In this document: piece after piece, positions 33,732 through 40,448 of the stretch
Layout of the letters: every line of letters starts with the position of its first letter
Position numbering within the stretch: the stretch's first letter is position 1
From: Siderastrea radians
Lineage: Eukaryota; Cnidaria; Anthozoa; Scleractinia; Rhizangiidae
Assembly (NCBI GenBank): GCA_964017195.1
Contig: OZ024888.1
Location: 13,905,201-13,969,200 of the forward strand
DNA length: 64,000 nt
Direction: 5' to 3'
Notes under the pieces: model-generated
Database searches by the model: none
What the model saw: the letters and a program-made list of their open reading frames with translations, nothing else
Told to the model about the DNA's origin: nothing
Program-made: the position numbers and the translations under genes

Positions 33732-33739
33732 TATAAAAA
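33732..33739 (+). promoter_or_regulatory. TATA box for the gene at 33,797
   Basis: TATAAAAA immediately after the upstream stop, 58 bases before ATG 33,797. It is one of several such boxes just ahead of late genes. Confidence 0.55.
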
Positions 33740-33796
33740 GAGACGAGCCCCCTGTGAAAAACAACCAAAGGCATCCCTGGTGAAGAAGAAGACACC

Positions 33797-34123
33797 ATGC
33801 GTGGGGGAAGTTTGACACGATTTCGAACCGACGAGTGGTATGATCAACAAGGCAAAGGGTTGGCGACGGATCTGATGCGTGGAGGGTTGCAAGGTCTTAT
33901 AAGGACGCGAAATCCTTTAAAACTGCCTAGTAATATCAAGAGAGGCTTGACAACGGGTTTGACACGCGGGATCAAACGCAAAGCCGAAGACGTTCTTAAA
34001 AAGGAAATCACCAAACAAGCCAAGAAAGCGTTGAGTCATAAGAGCGTGAAAGACGCCGTGCGGGTCGCCAGTGTCTTATTTCCCAAACAAACCAAACGGG
34101 CGCGCGATATTTTGGGCGTGTGA
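33797..34123 (+). CDS. Basic virion-type protein with two MRGG sites
   Basis: A 108-residue basic protein starting MRGGSLTRF and containing a second LMRGGLQGL at about residues 26-34. Both fit the adenain consensus (M/I/L)-x-G-G/x. The rest is an amphipathic, Lys/Arg-rich helix (GIKRKAEDVLKKEITKQAKK). The layout recalls adenovirus pVI or core-precursor proteins, but sequence homology cannot be claimed. A TATA box lies 58 bases upstream. Confidence 0.6.
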   Translation: MRGGSLTRFRTDEWYDQQGKGLATDLMRGGLQGLIRTRNPLKLPSNIKRGLTTGLTRGIKRKAEDVLKKEITKQAKKALSHKSVKDAVRVASVLFPKQTKRARDILGV

Positions 34124-34125
34124 AC

Positions 34126-34353
34126 ATGGAGCCCGTGCATTCACGACCTCGACGGATTCGCAGTAATCGAGGGTTGACTCAATGGGGTGGACTGTATCCG
34201 TTTTGGAGATTGATGCGACAACAACGTGGCGGTTGGTTGAGTCCCGAGGTGATGAGACTGCCCGGGTTTGATTTGAGACAACGTTTAGCACGACGACGGT
34301 ATAAAAACCCCTCACGGCGACGACGTACCACCACTCGACGACGACGACGTTAA
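34126..34353 (+). CDS. Small Arg-rich protein with a QRGG site
   Basis: A 75-residue protein from ATG 34,126 (an upstream in-frame GTG is ignored). It contains QQRGGWLSPEV at about residue 33, fitting Q-x-G-G/x of the adenain consensus. The C-terminus is almost pure Arg/Thr (SRRRRTTTRRRRR), typical of a nucleic-acid-binding core peptide. The TATA box of the capsid gene lies inside this ORF at 34,300. Confidence 0.55.
   Translation: MEPVHSRPRRIRSNRGLTQWGGLYPFWRLMRQQRGGWLSPEVMRLPGFDLRQRLARRRYKNPSRRRRTTTRRRRR
34300..34307 (+). promoter_or_regulatory. TATA box of the major capsid gene
   Basis: TATAAAAA lies 57 bases before the capsid ATG and inside the preceding ORF, in a position to give a short leader. 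Confidence 0.55.
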
Positions 34354-34356
34354 ACA

Positions 34357-35757
34357 ATGGCTGACGTGAGTACACAATCCGCCCCGGCTCACCCCCGTTC
34401 CGAAGGGACCGTCAACCCGGCGTTACGGATTTTCAAGGTGCCCCCGACCGACATTAGCATCAATGCCTATCGCATGGTCACCATTCAACCCACGACCACG
34501 GGTATCAATCCCATGGAATTCATCATACCGGGGTTGGACGATTTTGTGGATTTGGGACGCAGTTACTTTACCATGGAATTGAGTTTGAAAAAGGAGGATG
34601 GCAATAACTTGGACGCCGCGGAGAAATTATGGCCCGTCAACAATTTGGCCCATTCCATCATCAAACAAATTGACATGCAGTTGAATGGCACGTTGATCAG
34701 TCCACAATCCGACACCTATCATTACAAAGCTTACCTGGAAACCTTGCTGAATTATGACCGAGAAGATGGCAAGACCGTGTTAGGACCCCAAGGATGGTTC
34801 AATCAAATGGATTTCCCCCCCGAATGGACGGCCAACAACACCAACAAAGCAGGAAACCATGCTCGCTGGCAAGCTCTCAGTGCCAATCACAAAGCGGCCT
34901 ATGAAGCCATGGTAGCTGAAGTGACCAAGTATGCTGGAGGCCTCACCCACAGTCTGGTGTTTACCCCCCACTTGGAAGTGTTTCATACCGGCAAACTGTT
35001 AGTGCCTGGCATCGAAATCAAGATGAAATTTCATTTCAATGGTCCGACCCTGTTTTTCAATGGCGTGGGTGAAGCGGGCCGATTGCAGGAAGGCGATGTC
35101 AAACTACGGTTTCATCTCTGTCAACTACGTTTGAATGACGCCATCTACCAGAGTTTGTCTGCCAAAAGGCACAATGAAGGAGAAATCGCCTCCTACCCGA
35201 CCGTCCGCAGTGAAATCCGCACGTTCAGTATGCAAGGCAACCTGGTCCGCTTTGACATTCCCAACCTGTTTCAAAACAGAATACCGGACCGATTGATTGT
35301 GGGGTTACTGGACAGCCGAGCCTTCAATGGAGATGTCACCCGAGATCCGTTCTGTTTCCAGAAATGGGGACTGACGGCCATTCGACAGATTGTCAAAGGC
35401 GAAGAATACCCTTATGAAACCCTGCAGTTAGTGCACAACAATGGCACCCGAGATAATCTAGGGTACTTCCGTTTTCTGCAAGCCAGTGGTGCTTGGTGTA
35501 AAAAGAAAGGCAATATGGTGGAACTAGGAGATTGGGGCCAAGCGAAAAATTGTACCTTGTACATGTTTGACAATGTGGCCAATGGCTGTGCCGACAGTCA
35601 AAACCTCAACCCCAAGCAAAGTGGAGATTTACAATTGGTCTTGGAATTTGGAGCCGCCCCCAATACCAATATAACCGTGCTCGTCTATGGAGAATTTGAG
35701 AACTTGTTGGAGATTGACAAGAACGGAGCCGTGTTGTATAACATTTACCAACACTGA
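34357..35757 (+). CDS. Major capsid protein (double jelly-roll, hexon-like)
   Basis: A 466-residue protein of the Polinton/adintovirus major capsid family, a trimeric double jelly-roll that builds the icosahedral shell. Recognisable features are an N-terminal segment FKVPPTDISINAYRMVTIQP, the strand block DDFVDLGRSYFTMELSL, INPMEFIIPG, the IDMQLNGTLISP segment, LVPGIEIKMKFHFN and the second-barrel region RSEIRTFSMQGN...NRIPDRLIVGLLDS. Length and order fit the family. The frame is intact. It is followed after four bases by the protease start, the usual order in this lineage. Confidence 0.9.
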   Translation: MADVSTQSAPAHPRSEGTVNPALRIFKVPPTDISINAYRMVTIQPTTTGINPMEFIIPGLDDFVDLGRSYFTMELSLKKEDGNNLDAAEKLWPVNNLAHSIIKQIDMQLNGTLISPQSDTYHYKAYLETLLNYDREDGKTVLGPQGWFNQMDFPPEWTANNTNKAGNHARWQALSANHKAAYEAMVAEVTKYAGGLTHSLVFTPHLEVFHTGKLLVPGIEIKMKFHFNGPTLFFNGVGEAGRLQEGDVKLRFHLCQLRLNDAIYQSLSAKRHNEGEIASYPTVRSEIRTFSMQGNLVRFDIPNLFQNRIPDRLIVGLLDSRAFNGDVTRDPFCFQKWGLTAIRQIVKGEEYPYETLQLVHNNGTRDNLGYFRFLQASGAWCKKKGNMVELGDWGQAKNCTLYMFDNVANGCADSQNLNPKQSGDLQLVLEFGAAPNTNITVLVYGEFENLLEIDKNGAVLYNIYQH

Positions 35758-35761
35758 AGAA

Positions 35762-36301
35762 ATGGAACACGTGGCCTTGAATAATGTGCAGTTGGATTAT
35801 TTAGCTCGCGACGACCCCCACTTGAAACCTGTCTTTTACGGGACGGTGGCCTGTGATCGTTTACCCAAGAAGCCTGTCAAGACCCCACCCCAAGGGTACA
35901 TTGTCAACACCGACCCGCACGATCAACCCGGACAACATTGGTTAGGGGTGTGGACCGAGGGAAACGTGTGTGAAATCCTCGACAGTTATGCTTTGCCCAT
36001 GGACACGTACGTGCAAGCCGCCCCGTTCCAAGATTGGCTGGTGAAACATTGGAAGTATGTGGTGACCAATGGCAAGTCCCTCCAATCCATTTCAAGCAAG
36101 AGTTGTGGGGATTACGCCTTGTTGTACTTGAAAGCCAAAGCCCGTGGACGGACCTTGCAAGACTTTTTAAATGAGTTTTCCGATCATGATTATGTAAGCA
36201 ATGACCATCAAGCCGGTCAACGCGTTCAACAATTGATTGTAGGCCAAGAAGCCAGATGGTATCAACTTTGTTGTCATCCGTATCATCAACGGAATGATTA
36301 A
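35762..36301 (+). CDS. Adenain-like cysteine protease
   Basis: A 179-residue maturation protease of the adenovirus proteinase (C5/Ulp1-like) type. The start is ATG 35,762; an in-frame ATG at 35,687 overlaps the capsid gene and is less likely. Catalytic His lies in GQHWLGVW (about 58), the acidic partner in CEILDSYALP (about 75), and the oxyanion Gln plus Cys in QSISSKSCGDYALLYL (Cys about 114). It would cut capsid and core precursors during assembly; candidate sites occur in five small proteins of the element. The TAA stop overlaps an AATAAA poly(A) signal. Confidence 0.9.
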   Translation: MEHVALNNVQLDYLARDDPHLKPVFYGTVACDRLPKKPVKTPPQGYIVNTDPHDQPGQHWLGVWTEGNVCEILDSYALPMDTYVQAAPFQDWLVKHWKYVVTNGKSLQSISSKSCGDYALLYLKAKARGRTLQDFLNEFSDHDYVSNDHQAGQRVQQLIVGQEARWYQLCCHPYHQRND

Positions 36302-36306
36302 ATAAA
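36301..36306 (+). terminator. Poly(A) signal overlapping the protease stop
   Basis: AATAAA begins at the last base of the protease stop codon, ending the first late block just before the tRNA-like unit. Confidence 0.6.
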
Positions 36307-36329
36307 ATTCGTTGGAAAAACGTGGTGTC

Positions 36330-36416
36330 GGAGTCGTAGCTCAGTGGGTAGAGCCTTTGGCCTTTAATCCAGGATAGCGATTGGGTCGTGCGTGGGTTCG
36401 AGTCCCACCGATTCCA
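36330..36416 (+). tRNA. tRNA-like Pol III gene on the viral element
   Basis: An 87-nt tRNA-shaped unit. The acceptor stem GGAGTCG (36,330-36,336) pairs fully with CGATTCC (36,409-36,415), followed by discriminator A. The D stem is GCTC/GAGC and the T arm GTGGG-TTCGAGT-CCCAC is perfect. A box TAGCTCAGTGGG (36,337-36,348) and B box GGTTCGAGTCC (36,395-36,405) match consensus exactly. The anticodon arm is unusual: the best five-pair stem leaves an 8-nt loop, CCTTTAAT, while a standard 7-nt loop would present UUU (Lys) with C at position 33. A long variable arm (GCGA/TCGT stem) gives type II size. It may be a real tRNA, an odd suppressor, or a VA-RNA-like regulatory transcript. Confidence 0.8.
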
Positions 36417-36429
36417 ATAAAAAGGTGCC

Positions 36430-36437
36430 TTTTTTTT
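36430..36437 (+). terminator. Pol III terminator (T8)
   Basis: A run of eight T residues starts 14 bases after the tRNA-like unit. Four or more T residues end Pol III transcription, and a run this long would be efficient. Confidence 0.75.
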
Positions 36438-36459
36438 CTAAAGGGGTAGTATCATCATC

Positions 36460-37113
36460 ATGCAAACGGGGAAACCGTTTCGTTTTCATACTCCCTCCTC
36501 TATCTTGGTGGTAGGCCCGTCGGGATGTGGCAAAACCGTGTTTACGGAAAAACTCTTGGTAGACAACCCCGAGTTGTTTGACACCCCACCGACCCAAATG
36601 CATTATTGTTATGGGGCGTGGCAAGATCGATTTCAAGGCATGCAAGATCATGGGGTGGTGTTTCACGAAGGGATTCCCGATCATGACGCGTTGGTCCAAT
36701 GGTTTCCTCAAGGACAGGGGGTCCTCGTCTTGGATGATTTAATGGATGAAGGGAGTCACGATAAACGCGTGTTGGATTTATTCACCAAACATTCGCATCA
36801 TCAAGGAGTGACGGTGCTCTACTTGTGCCAAGACATGTTTCCCGTGGGGCGCTATGCCAAAAGTATATCCCGCAATGCGCATTACATTGTGGCGTTCAAG
36901 AATCCCCGGGATCAATTAGGGGTACGCAATGTCATGCTGCAATCGTTTCCGACCACTTGGAAAGACACCTTGGAGACCTTTCATCAAGCCACCACCCGCC
37001 CGTATGGCTATTTGATGTTAGATTTACATCCCGCCTCCTCCGATCAACAACGGGTGTTGAGTCACCTGTTAAAAGACGAAGGATGGACGCGCACCTATCA
37101 AAAGCGAGTATAA
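36460..37113 (+). CDS. A32/FtsK-HerA-type genome-packaging ATPase
   Basis: A 217-residue ATPase that drives viral DNA into preformed capsids. Walker A is GPSGCGKT (about residues 18-25) and Walker B is VLVLDDLMDE (about 88-97). A Gln-containing sensor segment (TVLYLCQDMF) and an Arg-rich SISRNAHYIVAFKNPRDQ follow, all in the order expected for Polinton ATPases. The length is typical. It opens the second late block, directly after the tRNA-like unit and T8 terminator. The next gene's TATA box overlaps its stop. Confidence 0.92.
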   Translation: MQTGKPFRFHTPSSILVVGPSGCGKTVFTEKLLVDNPELFDTPPTQMHYCYGAWQDRFQGMQDHGVVFHEGIPDHDALVQWFPQGQGVLVLDDLMDEGSHDKRVLDLFTKHSHHQGVTVLYLCQDMFPVGRYAKSISRNAHYIVAFKNPRDQLGVRNVMLQSFPTTWKDTLETFHQATTRPYGYLMLDLHPASSDQQRVLSHLLKDEGWTRTYQKRV

Positions 37114-37115
37114 AG
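37109..37115 (+). promoter_or_regulatory. TATA box for the Gly-rich protein gene
   Basis: TATAAAG overlaps the ATPase stop codon and lies 39 bases before ATG 37,148. Confidence 0.5.
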
Positions 37116-37147
37116 GGCCCCTTTTGGAACCGGAAAAAAGAGCAACC

Positions 37148-37644
37148 ATGGCCGATGACCGTCAACCTCCGCAATCGTACGATACCGTGGCCCCCGCTGG
37201 GGTTGGGGCGTCCAGCAGCAATGTCATGTCCCCAAGGGCTTGGCAAGATTTGTATATCTCGGGAGACCAAGGCCTTCTCGACGCGGCCATGGAGGAAATG
37301 CCCCCCGATGCCCTCAGTGAGTTTTTGAGAAGTCTCCCCTCTCCCAACACCGTCGCGGGTTGGCCCGATGTAGATGGGGCACCCCCTGCACAGGCCTCTT
37401 CCCCCGCGGGGGTAGGAAGTCGAGCATCCCATTCACCCTCATTCCATAGCCCCCAGACCACCCCGGAGTCTTCTGGGGCTCGAACGCCTGCGACGCCTCC
37501 TAGCGTACCCCGGGCGGCGGGTGCTCGAACAGCCGCGGGGGCTGGGGGTAATGGTGGTGGACGTGGTGGAGGTGATGGTAGGGGACGCCGGGGACCCAGG
37601 ACTAGAGGGGGACGTGGCGGTGGACGTGGCGGCGGACGTGGTGG

Positions 37645-37675
<31 letters not shown>

Positions 37676-38035
37676 GGTGGTGCTGGTGGTGGTGCTGGTG
37701 GTGGAGGAGGTGGTGCTGGTGGTGGAGGAGGTGGTGGTGGTGGTGGTGGTGGTGGTGGTGGTGGTGGTGGACGACGGGGGCGCCGACGCCGACGCCTTTT
37801 CCCCACTTCACCTGCCTCCAGCACTCCTGGATCGTCTGGGGGGTCTGGTAGACAACCTCGTACCTTGCGTCAAGCCGATTTACAACGACGTTTACGGATG
37901 CTATTACAAGATCAAGAACAATTGGCCCAAGGACGGGAAATTGCTAATGTCACCATGACCAATAGCATTGTGACCAGTTATAAACAAGGAGGCGCCCCGA
38001 GCGTACAAACCTCGTCGTCCCGGGTCTCGCCGTGA
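37148..38035 (+). CDS. Gly-rich virion-type protein with conserved-looking ends
   Basis: A 295-residue protein from ATG 37,148. The N-terminus is Pro/Ser-rich with a helix (WQDLYISGDQGLLDAAMEEM). The centre is Arg-Gly repeats followed by a long poly-Gly tract (about residues 155-207) encoded by GGT/GGA runs. The C-terminus is ordered: RQADLQRRLRMLLQDQEQL, then TNSIVTSYKQGGAPSV. The poly-Gly coding repeat makes spurious Val, Pro and His ORFs in other frames. Slippage should make its length vary between copies. Function is unknown; position suggests a virion or assembly role. Confidence 0.65.
37612..37770. repeat. (GGT)n trinucleotide repeat inside the Gly-rich gene
   Basis: Near-continuous GGT/GGA/GCT triplets encoding Gly with a few Ala. 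Prone to slippage. Confidence 0.9.
37979..37986 (+). promoter_or_regulatory. Candidate TATA box for the 2TM protein gene
   Basis: TATAAACA lies 52 bases ahead of ATG 38,038, inside the upstream ORF. Confidence 0.4.
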
Positions 38036-38037
38036 GG

Positions 38038-38715
38038 ATGAAAACCCCCGTGTCGTTATTGAATGGATCTCGACGTCCTGGCATCCCCTTCCCACCGGAA
38101 TTGTTACAACGGATGGATTCCTTGTATGCCTTTTACCATCAACAATGGTGGTGTTATCGAAAAATGTTGAATCATTACAAGTGGATCAATGCCTTGTTCA
38201 ATGGTCTGGCGTTACTCCTGATGGCCGCGGGCATGATTGCCGGCCCCCTGTTGGACAACAGCACGTTGGTAGCCTGTTTGGCGGCGGTGGGCACCGTGGT
38301 CAAAGGATGGAATGATTTTAAACAATACCGATTTAAAGTGACCATGAGCCGGTTTGCGTTTACCACCTATGCCAAAGCCTTGACCGAATTGAAAACCTAT
38401 GTGAGAGGTGTCCCCTTGGAGGACCTGGAAGGATTTTTAATCAAGATGCAAACGTTGGATGACACCATTGTGGATTTCACCCCTCCGTTACCCAAACGAT
38501 GCGTGCAAGAGTACCATGGTCATTTTGTGTACCAACCTTTGGAAGCCCTATGCTATGTAGACGGATGTCCTCGTCCCTTGAAACCCAAAGACTATTGGAT
38601 CCATAAAAAGCCGCTCCCTCCCAGCCCGACACTCTTAGAACCATGGCCCCCCGAAGAAGACGGACAAAAAGAAGAACCCAGCAAGGAGAAGGCATACCTT
38701 GGCTCGTCGACGTGA
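38038..38715 (+). CDS. Two-transmembrane SLATT-like protein
   Basis: A 225-residue protein from ATG 38,038, three bases after the upstream stop. An amphipathic, aromatic helix (SLYAFYHQQWWCYRKMLNHY, about 28-47) precedes two hydrophobic segments: about 50-72 (NALFNGLALLLMAAGMIAG) and 76-88 (TLVACLAAVGTVV). A helical region follows with MSRFAFTTYAKALTELKTYV and ending FLIKMQTLDDTIVDF. Helix, TM hairpin and long helical tail is the architecture of SLATT effectors, the pore-type partners of SLOG and SMODS proteins in bacterial conflict systems. The match is structural, by eye. A virion-membrane or cell-lysis role is equally possible. The C-terminus is Pro/Lys-rich and overlaps the next gene. Confidence 0.6.
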   Translation: MKTPVSLLNGSRRPGIPFPPELLQRMDSLYAFYHQQWWCYRKMLNHYKWINALFNGLALLLMAAGMIAGPLLDNSTLVACLAAVGTVVKGWNDFKQYRFKVTMSRFAFTTYAKALTELKTYVRGVPLEDLEGFLIKMQTLDDTIVDFTPPLPKRCVQEYHGHFVYQPLEALCYVDGCPRPLKPKDYWIHKKPLPPSPTLLEPWPPEEDGQKEEPSKEKAYLGSST

Positions 38716-38915
38716 AAAAGGGGTATGACATCACAAGTGATTTGGTCAAAGCCTTGAAAAAACCGCAAATGAGTGCTACCCAAGGGAGAAAGATGGTATC
38801 GGGGTACAAACAACAATATCAAGCGTATAAAAGACGAGGGGGTACCAAAGGGTACAACAGTTGGTTGATCGACAAAGGCTATGCCAAAAAACCGAACAAG
38901 TGCTGTATCCAATGA
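38643..38915 (+). CDS. Small basic protein with a QQGEG site
   Basis: A 90-residue protein overlapping the previous gene by 73 bases. The N-terminus APRRRRTKRRTQQGEGIPWL parallels that of the protein at 33,497. Q-Q-G-E/G fits the adenain consensus. The C-terminal half has GYKQQYQAYKRRGGTKGYNSW and LIDKGYAKK, which looks like a conserved small domain. It is probably a virion or core component. A weak TATA (ATAAAAAG, 38,603-38,610) lies 33 bases upstream of the ATG. Confidence 0.6.
   Translation: MAPRRRRTKRRTQQGEGIPWLVDVKKGYDITSDLVKALKKPQMSATQGRKMVSGYKQQYQAYKRRGGTKGYNSWLIDKGYAKKPNKCCIQ
38826..38833 (+). promoter_or_regulatory. TATA box for the gene at 38,912
   Basis: TATAAAAG inside the upstream ORF, 79 bases before ATG 38,912. 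Confidence 0.45.
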
Positions 38916-39238
38916 AACGTCTTCGACGTCAATTGCCGTTTTTACGGTCCATGTTACAAGAAGCCAATGGTTCCAAACGTCAAGAGTTGTTACAACATGC
39001 CAATGCCGATCAAATCAATGCCGTGAGTGAACTGGTCTTGAACTTTTTAAAAAACAAGATTCCCGTCACACCCCCCATGCTGGCTAAACTTCAACCCTAT
39101 AAAAGGGTGCTACGCGATTTGGGACGTCGTCGACATTCCGTCAAAAAACGTCGGGCGTGGTTGGTTCAACAAAAAGGACGCGGCTTGTTTCAAGGACTTC
39201 ACGAGGTGTTATGTCAATGTGCTCGACCGACCCGTTAA
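38912..39238 (+). CDS. Conserved-type Polinton small protein
   Basis: A 108-residue basic helical protein from ATG 38,912 (an upstream in-frame TTG is ignored). Pattern: MKRLRRQLPFLRSMLQEA, RQELLQHANADQINAVSELV, LNFLKNKIPVTPPMLAKL, LRDLGRRR, then WLVQQKGRGLFQGL. This arrangement is familiar from small ORFs of animal Mavericks near the capsid genes. Q-K-G-R/G fits the adenain cleavage consensus and would release a C-terminal peptide. The exact function is unknown. It overlaps the next gene by 28 bases. Confidence 0.65.
   Translation: MKRLRRQLPFLRSMLQEANGSKRQELLQHANADQINAVSELVLNFLKNKIPVTPPMLAKLQPYKRVLRDLGRRRHSVKKRRAWLVQQKGRGLFQGLHEVLCQCARPTR
39098..39105 (+). promoter_or_regulatory. TATA box for the gene at 39,211
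   Basis: TATAAAAG inside the upstream ORF, 106 bases before ATG 39,211. Confidence 0.4.
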
Positions 39239-39450
39239 CCCTGGCCACATGGATGACCCTGTTACAAGAGGCCAATCGGGCCACCGACCGGTGGAAAGAC
39301 GAGTGTCATTATTGGAAGCATAAATATCACCTGTTGTATCGAGAGTACAGGCACATCTTAAAGTCCCGTCTTTGTGAGAGCTGTCGTCAAATAGAAGACG
39401 GGGAACTTTGCTCCGAGTGTAGTCAACCCCCATGGATGCAGTCTACATGA
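39211..39450 (+). CDS. Small coiled-coil and zinc-ribbon-like protein
   Basis: A 79-residue protein from ATG 39,211. A helical, aromatic/charged segment (LLQEANRATDRWKDECHYWK and KYHLLYREYRHI) is followed by CESC and CSEC pairs separated by 9 residues, suggesting one small zinc site. It overlaps the gene before it by 28 bases and the one after it by 19, so it is read in a compact cluster. No family was recognised. Confidence 0.5.
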   Translation: MSMCSTDPLTLATWMTLLQEANRATDRWKDECHYWKHKYHLLYREYRHILKSRLCESCRQIEDGELCSECSQPPWMQST

Positions 39451-40079
39451 TTCCCCACAAGGACTTGGAACAACTCGTTCAATATTACAAAGGAGAACTC
39501 ACCGAAAATGCCTTGTTGAACAAAGCCGCCAAGCTCGCCGCTCAAAAACATGTCTTGTTAGCCAACCCTCAATTGCCCCCGGCCGTGGTCAATGCTCAAA
39601 CCAAACCGTTGAGTCAAGAATTAATCAAGTTAACCAAACGCATTCGTCAATTTCCCGGAGGCGTGGGAGTTGGGGCTCCGGGTGCACCTCCTGGCGAAGA
39701 CGAAGAGGAAGAGGCCGGGGATTTGGTAACGGGGCCCGTGGAACAATGGTTGAAGCGCATGATAAAAGGCAGCCCGTCGACTCCCAAACCACCCATTACC
39801 CCTGCAACCAAGAAAGGCAAAGGAGCAGCCACCAGTAGTAAGATTGTCAAGAAAGGGAGCCCATCCACTAGTCGAGGGGATCTACAATCGCGTTTAGAAA
39901 CCATTCGAGAACGTCGCAAGACCTTGGAAAAAAAGATAGCTGAGAGTCCTTGGGGCAAAGGCAAAGGCAAAGGCAAAGGACCCGCCCGAGAAGTGGAACG
40001 ATTGAAACCCTTACCCGGGTGGGAAGATTGGGCCCAAGGCAAAAAGTTACGACGTCGATTGGATTACGACAGTGAATAA
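39432..40079 (+). CDS. Virion-type protein with acidic and basic linkers
   Basis: A 215-residue protein from ATG 39,432. The N-terminal helix VYMIPHKDLEQLVQYYKGEL and segment PLSQELIKLTKRIRQFPGG resemble the N-terminus of a recurrent Maverick late protein that starts with a short 'IP-x4-L' motif. A Gly/Pro and Glu-rich linker (PGEDEEEEAGDL) follows, then VEQWLKRMI, a Ser/Thr/Lys-rich region, and a Lys-Gly repeat (WGKGKGKGKG). Function is unknown; nucleic-acid packaging is possible given the basic tail. Confidence 0.6.
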   Translation: MDAVYMIPHKDLEQLVQYYKGELTENALLNKAAKLAAQKHVLLANPQLPPAVVNAQTKPLSQELIKLTKRIRQFPGGVGVGAPGAPPGEDEEEEAGDLVTGPVEQWLKRMIKGSPSTPKPPITPATKKGKGAATSSKIVKKGSPSTSRGDLQSRLETIRERRKTLEKKIAESPWGKGKGKGKGPAREVERLKPLPGWEDWAQGKKLRRRLDYDSE

Positions 40080-40082
40080 AAC

Positions 40083-40448
40083 ATGCCCACCCAGAGGAGG
40101 AGGAGGAGAAGGGGCACCCAACGGAAACGCCGTCAACGCGGAGGGGCCCTGGATGTCCAAAAATGGATCGCTAAAACCGGCAAAGAATTTCATTGGCCTG
40201 GCTATCAATACATGGGCCCTGGGACGCATTTAGCCAAACGTCTCAAACGTGGGGATCCCGGTAAAAATCGCTTGGACCGGATTGCGAAACAACACGACAT
40301 TGATTACAGCCGTGCCAAGAATTTGCAAGATAAATGGAAAGCCGATACCAAGATGATCCAAGCCATTGATAAATTACCCGGCAAGAAAACCAAGACGGAA
40401 CGGGTGGTCAAGAAAATCATGCAAGCCAAGAAACGTTTAAAATTGTAA
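40083..40448 (+). CDS. Parvovirus-like phospholipase A2 protein
   Basis: A 121-residue protein. The Arg-rich N-terminus (TQRRRRRRGTQRKRRQRGGA) contains Q-R-G-G/A, an adenain-type site. The rest is a parvovirus VP1u-like secreted-PLA2 domain: a calcium loop in GYQYMGPGTHL (about residues 39-49), catalytic His-Asp in AKQHDIDYSRAKN (His about 70) and a following WKADTKMI helix that carries the conserved Asp. In parvoviruses this activity breaches the endosome during entry, and adintoviruses carry related genes. The key catalytic and calcium-loop residues are present. It is the last gene of the second late block. Confidence 0.88.
   Translation: MPTQRRRRRRGTQRKRRQRGGALDVQKWIAKTGKEFHWPGYQYMGPGTHLAKRLKRGDPGKNRLDRIAKQHDIDYSRAKNLQDKWKADTKMIQAIDKLPGKKTKTERVVKKIMQAKKRLKL

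Noticed and set aside
36932..37432. 166-codon antisense ORF over the ATPase/Gly-rich junction
   Set aside because: Spans two real plus-strand genes and has no motif.
37162..37958. ORFs rich in Pro, Val or His opposite or out of frame with the Gly-rich gene
   Set aside because: Shadows of the GGT repeat; only the Gly frame has an ATG after a TATA box and structured ends.
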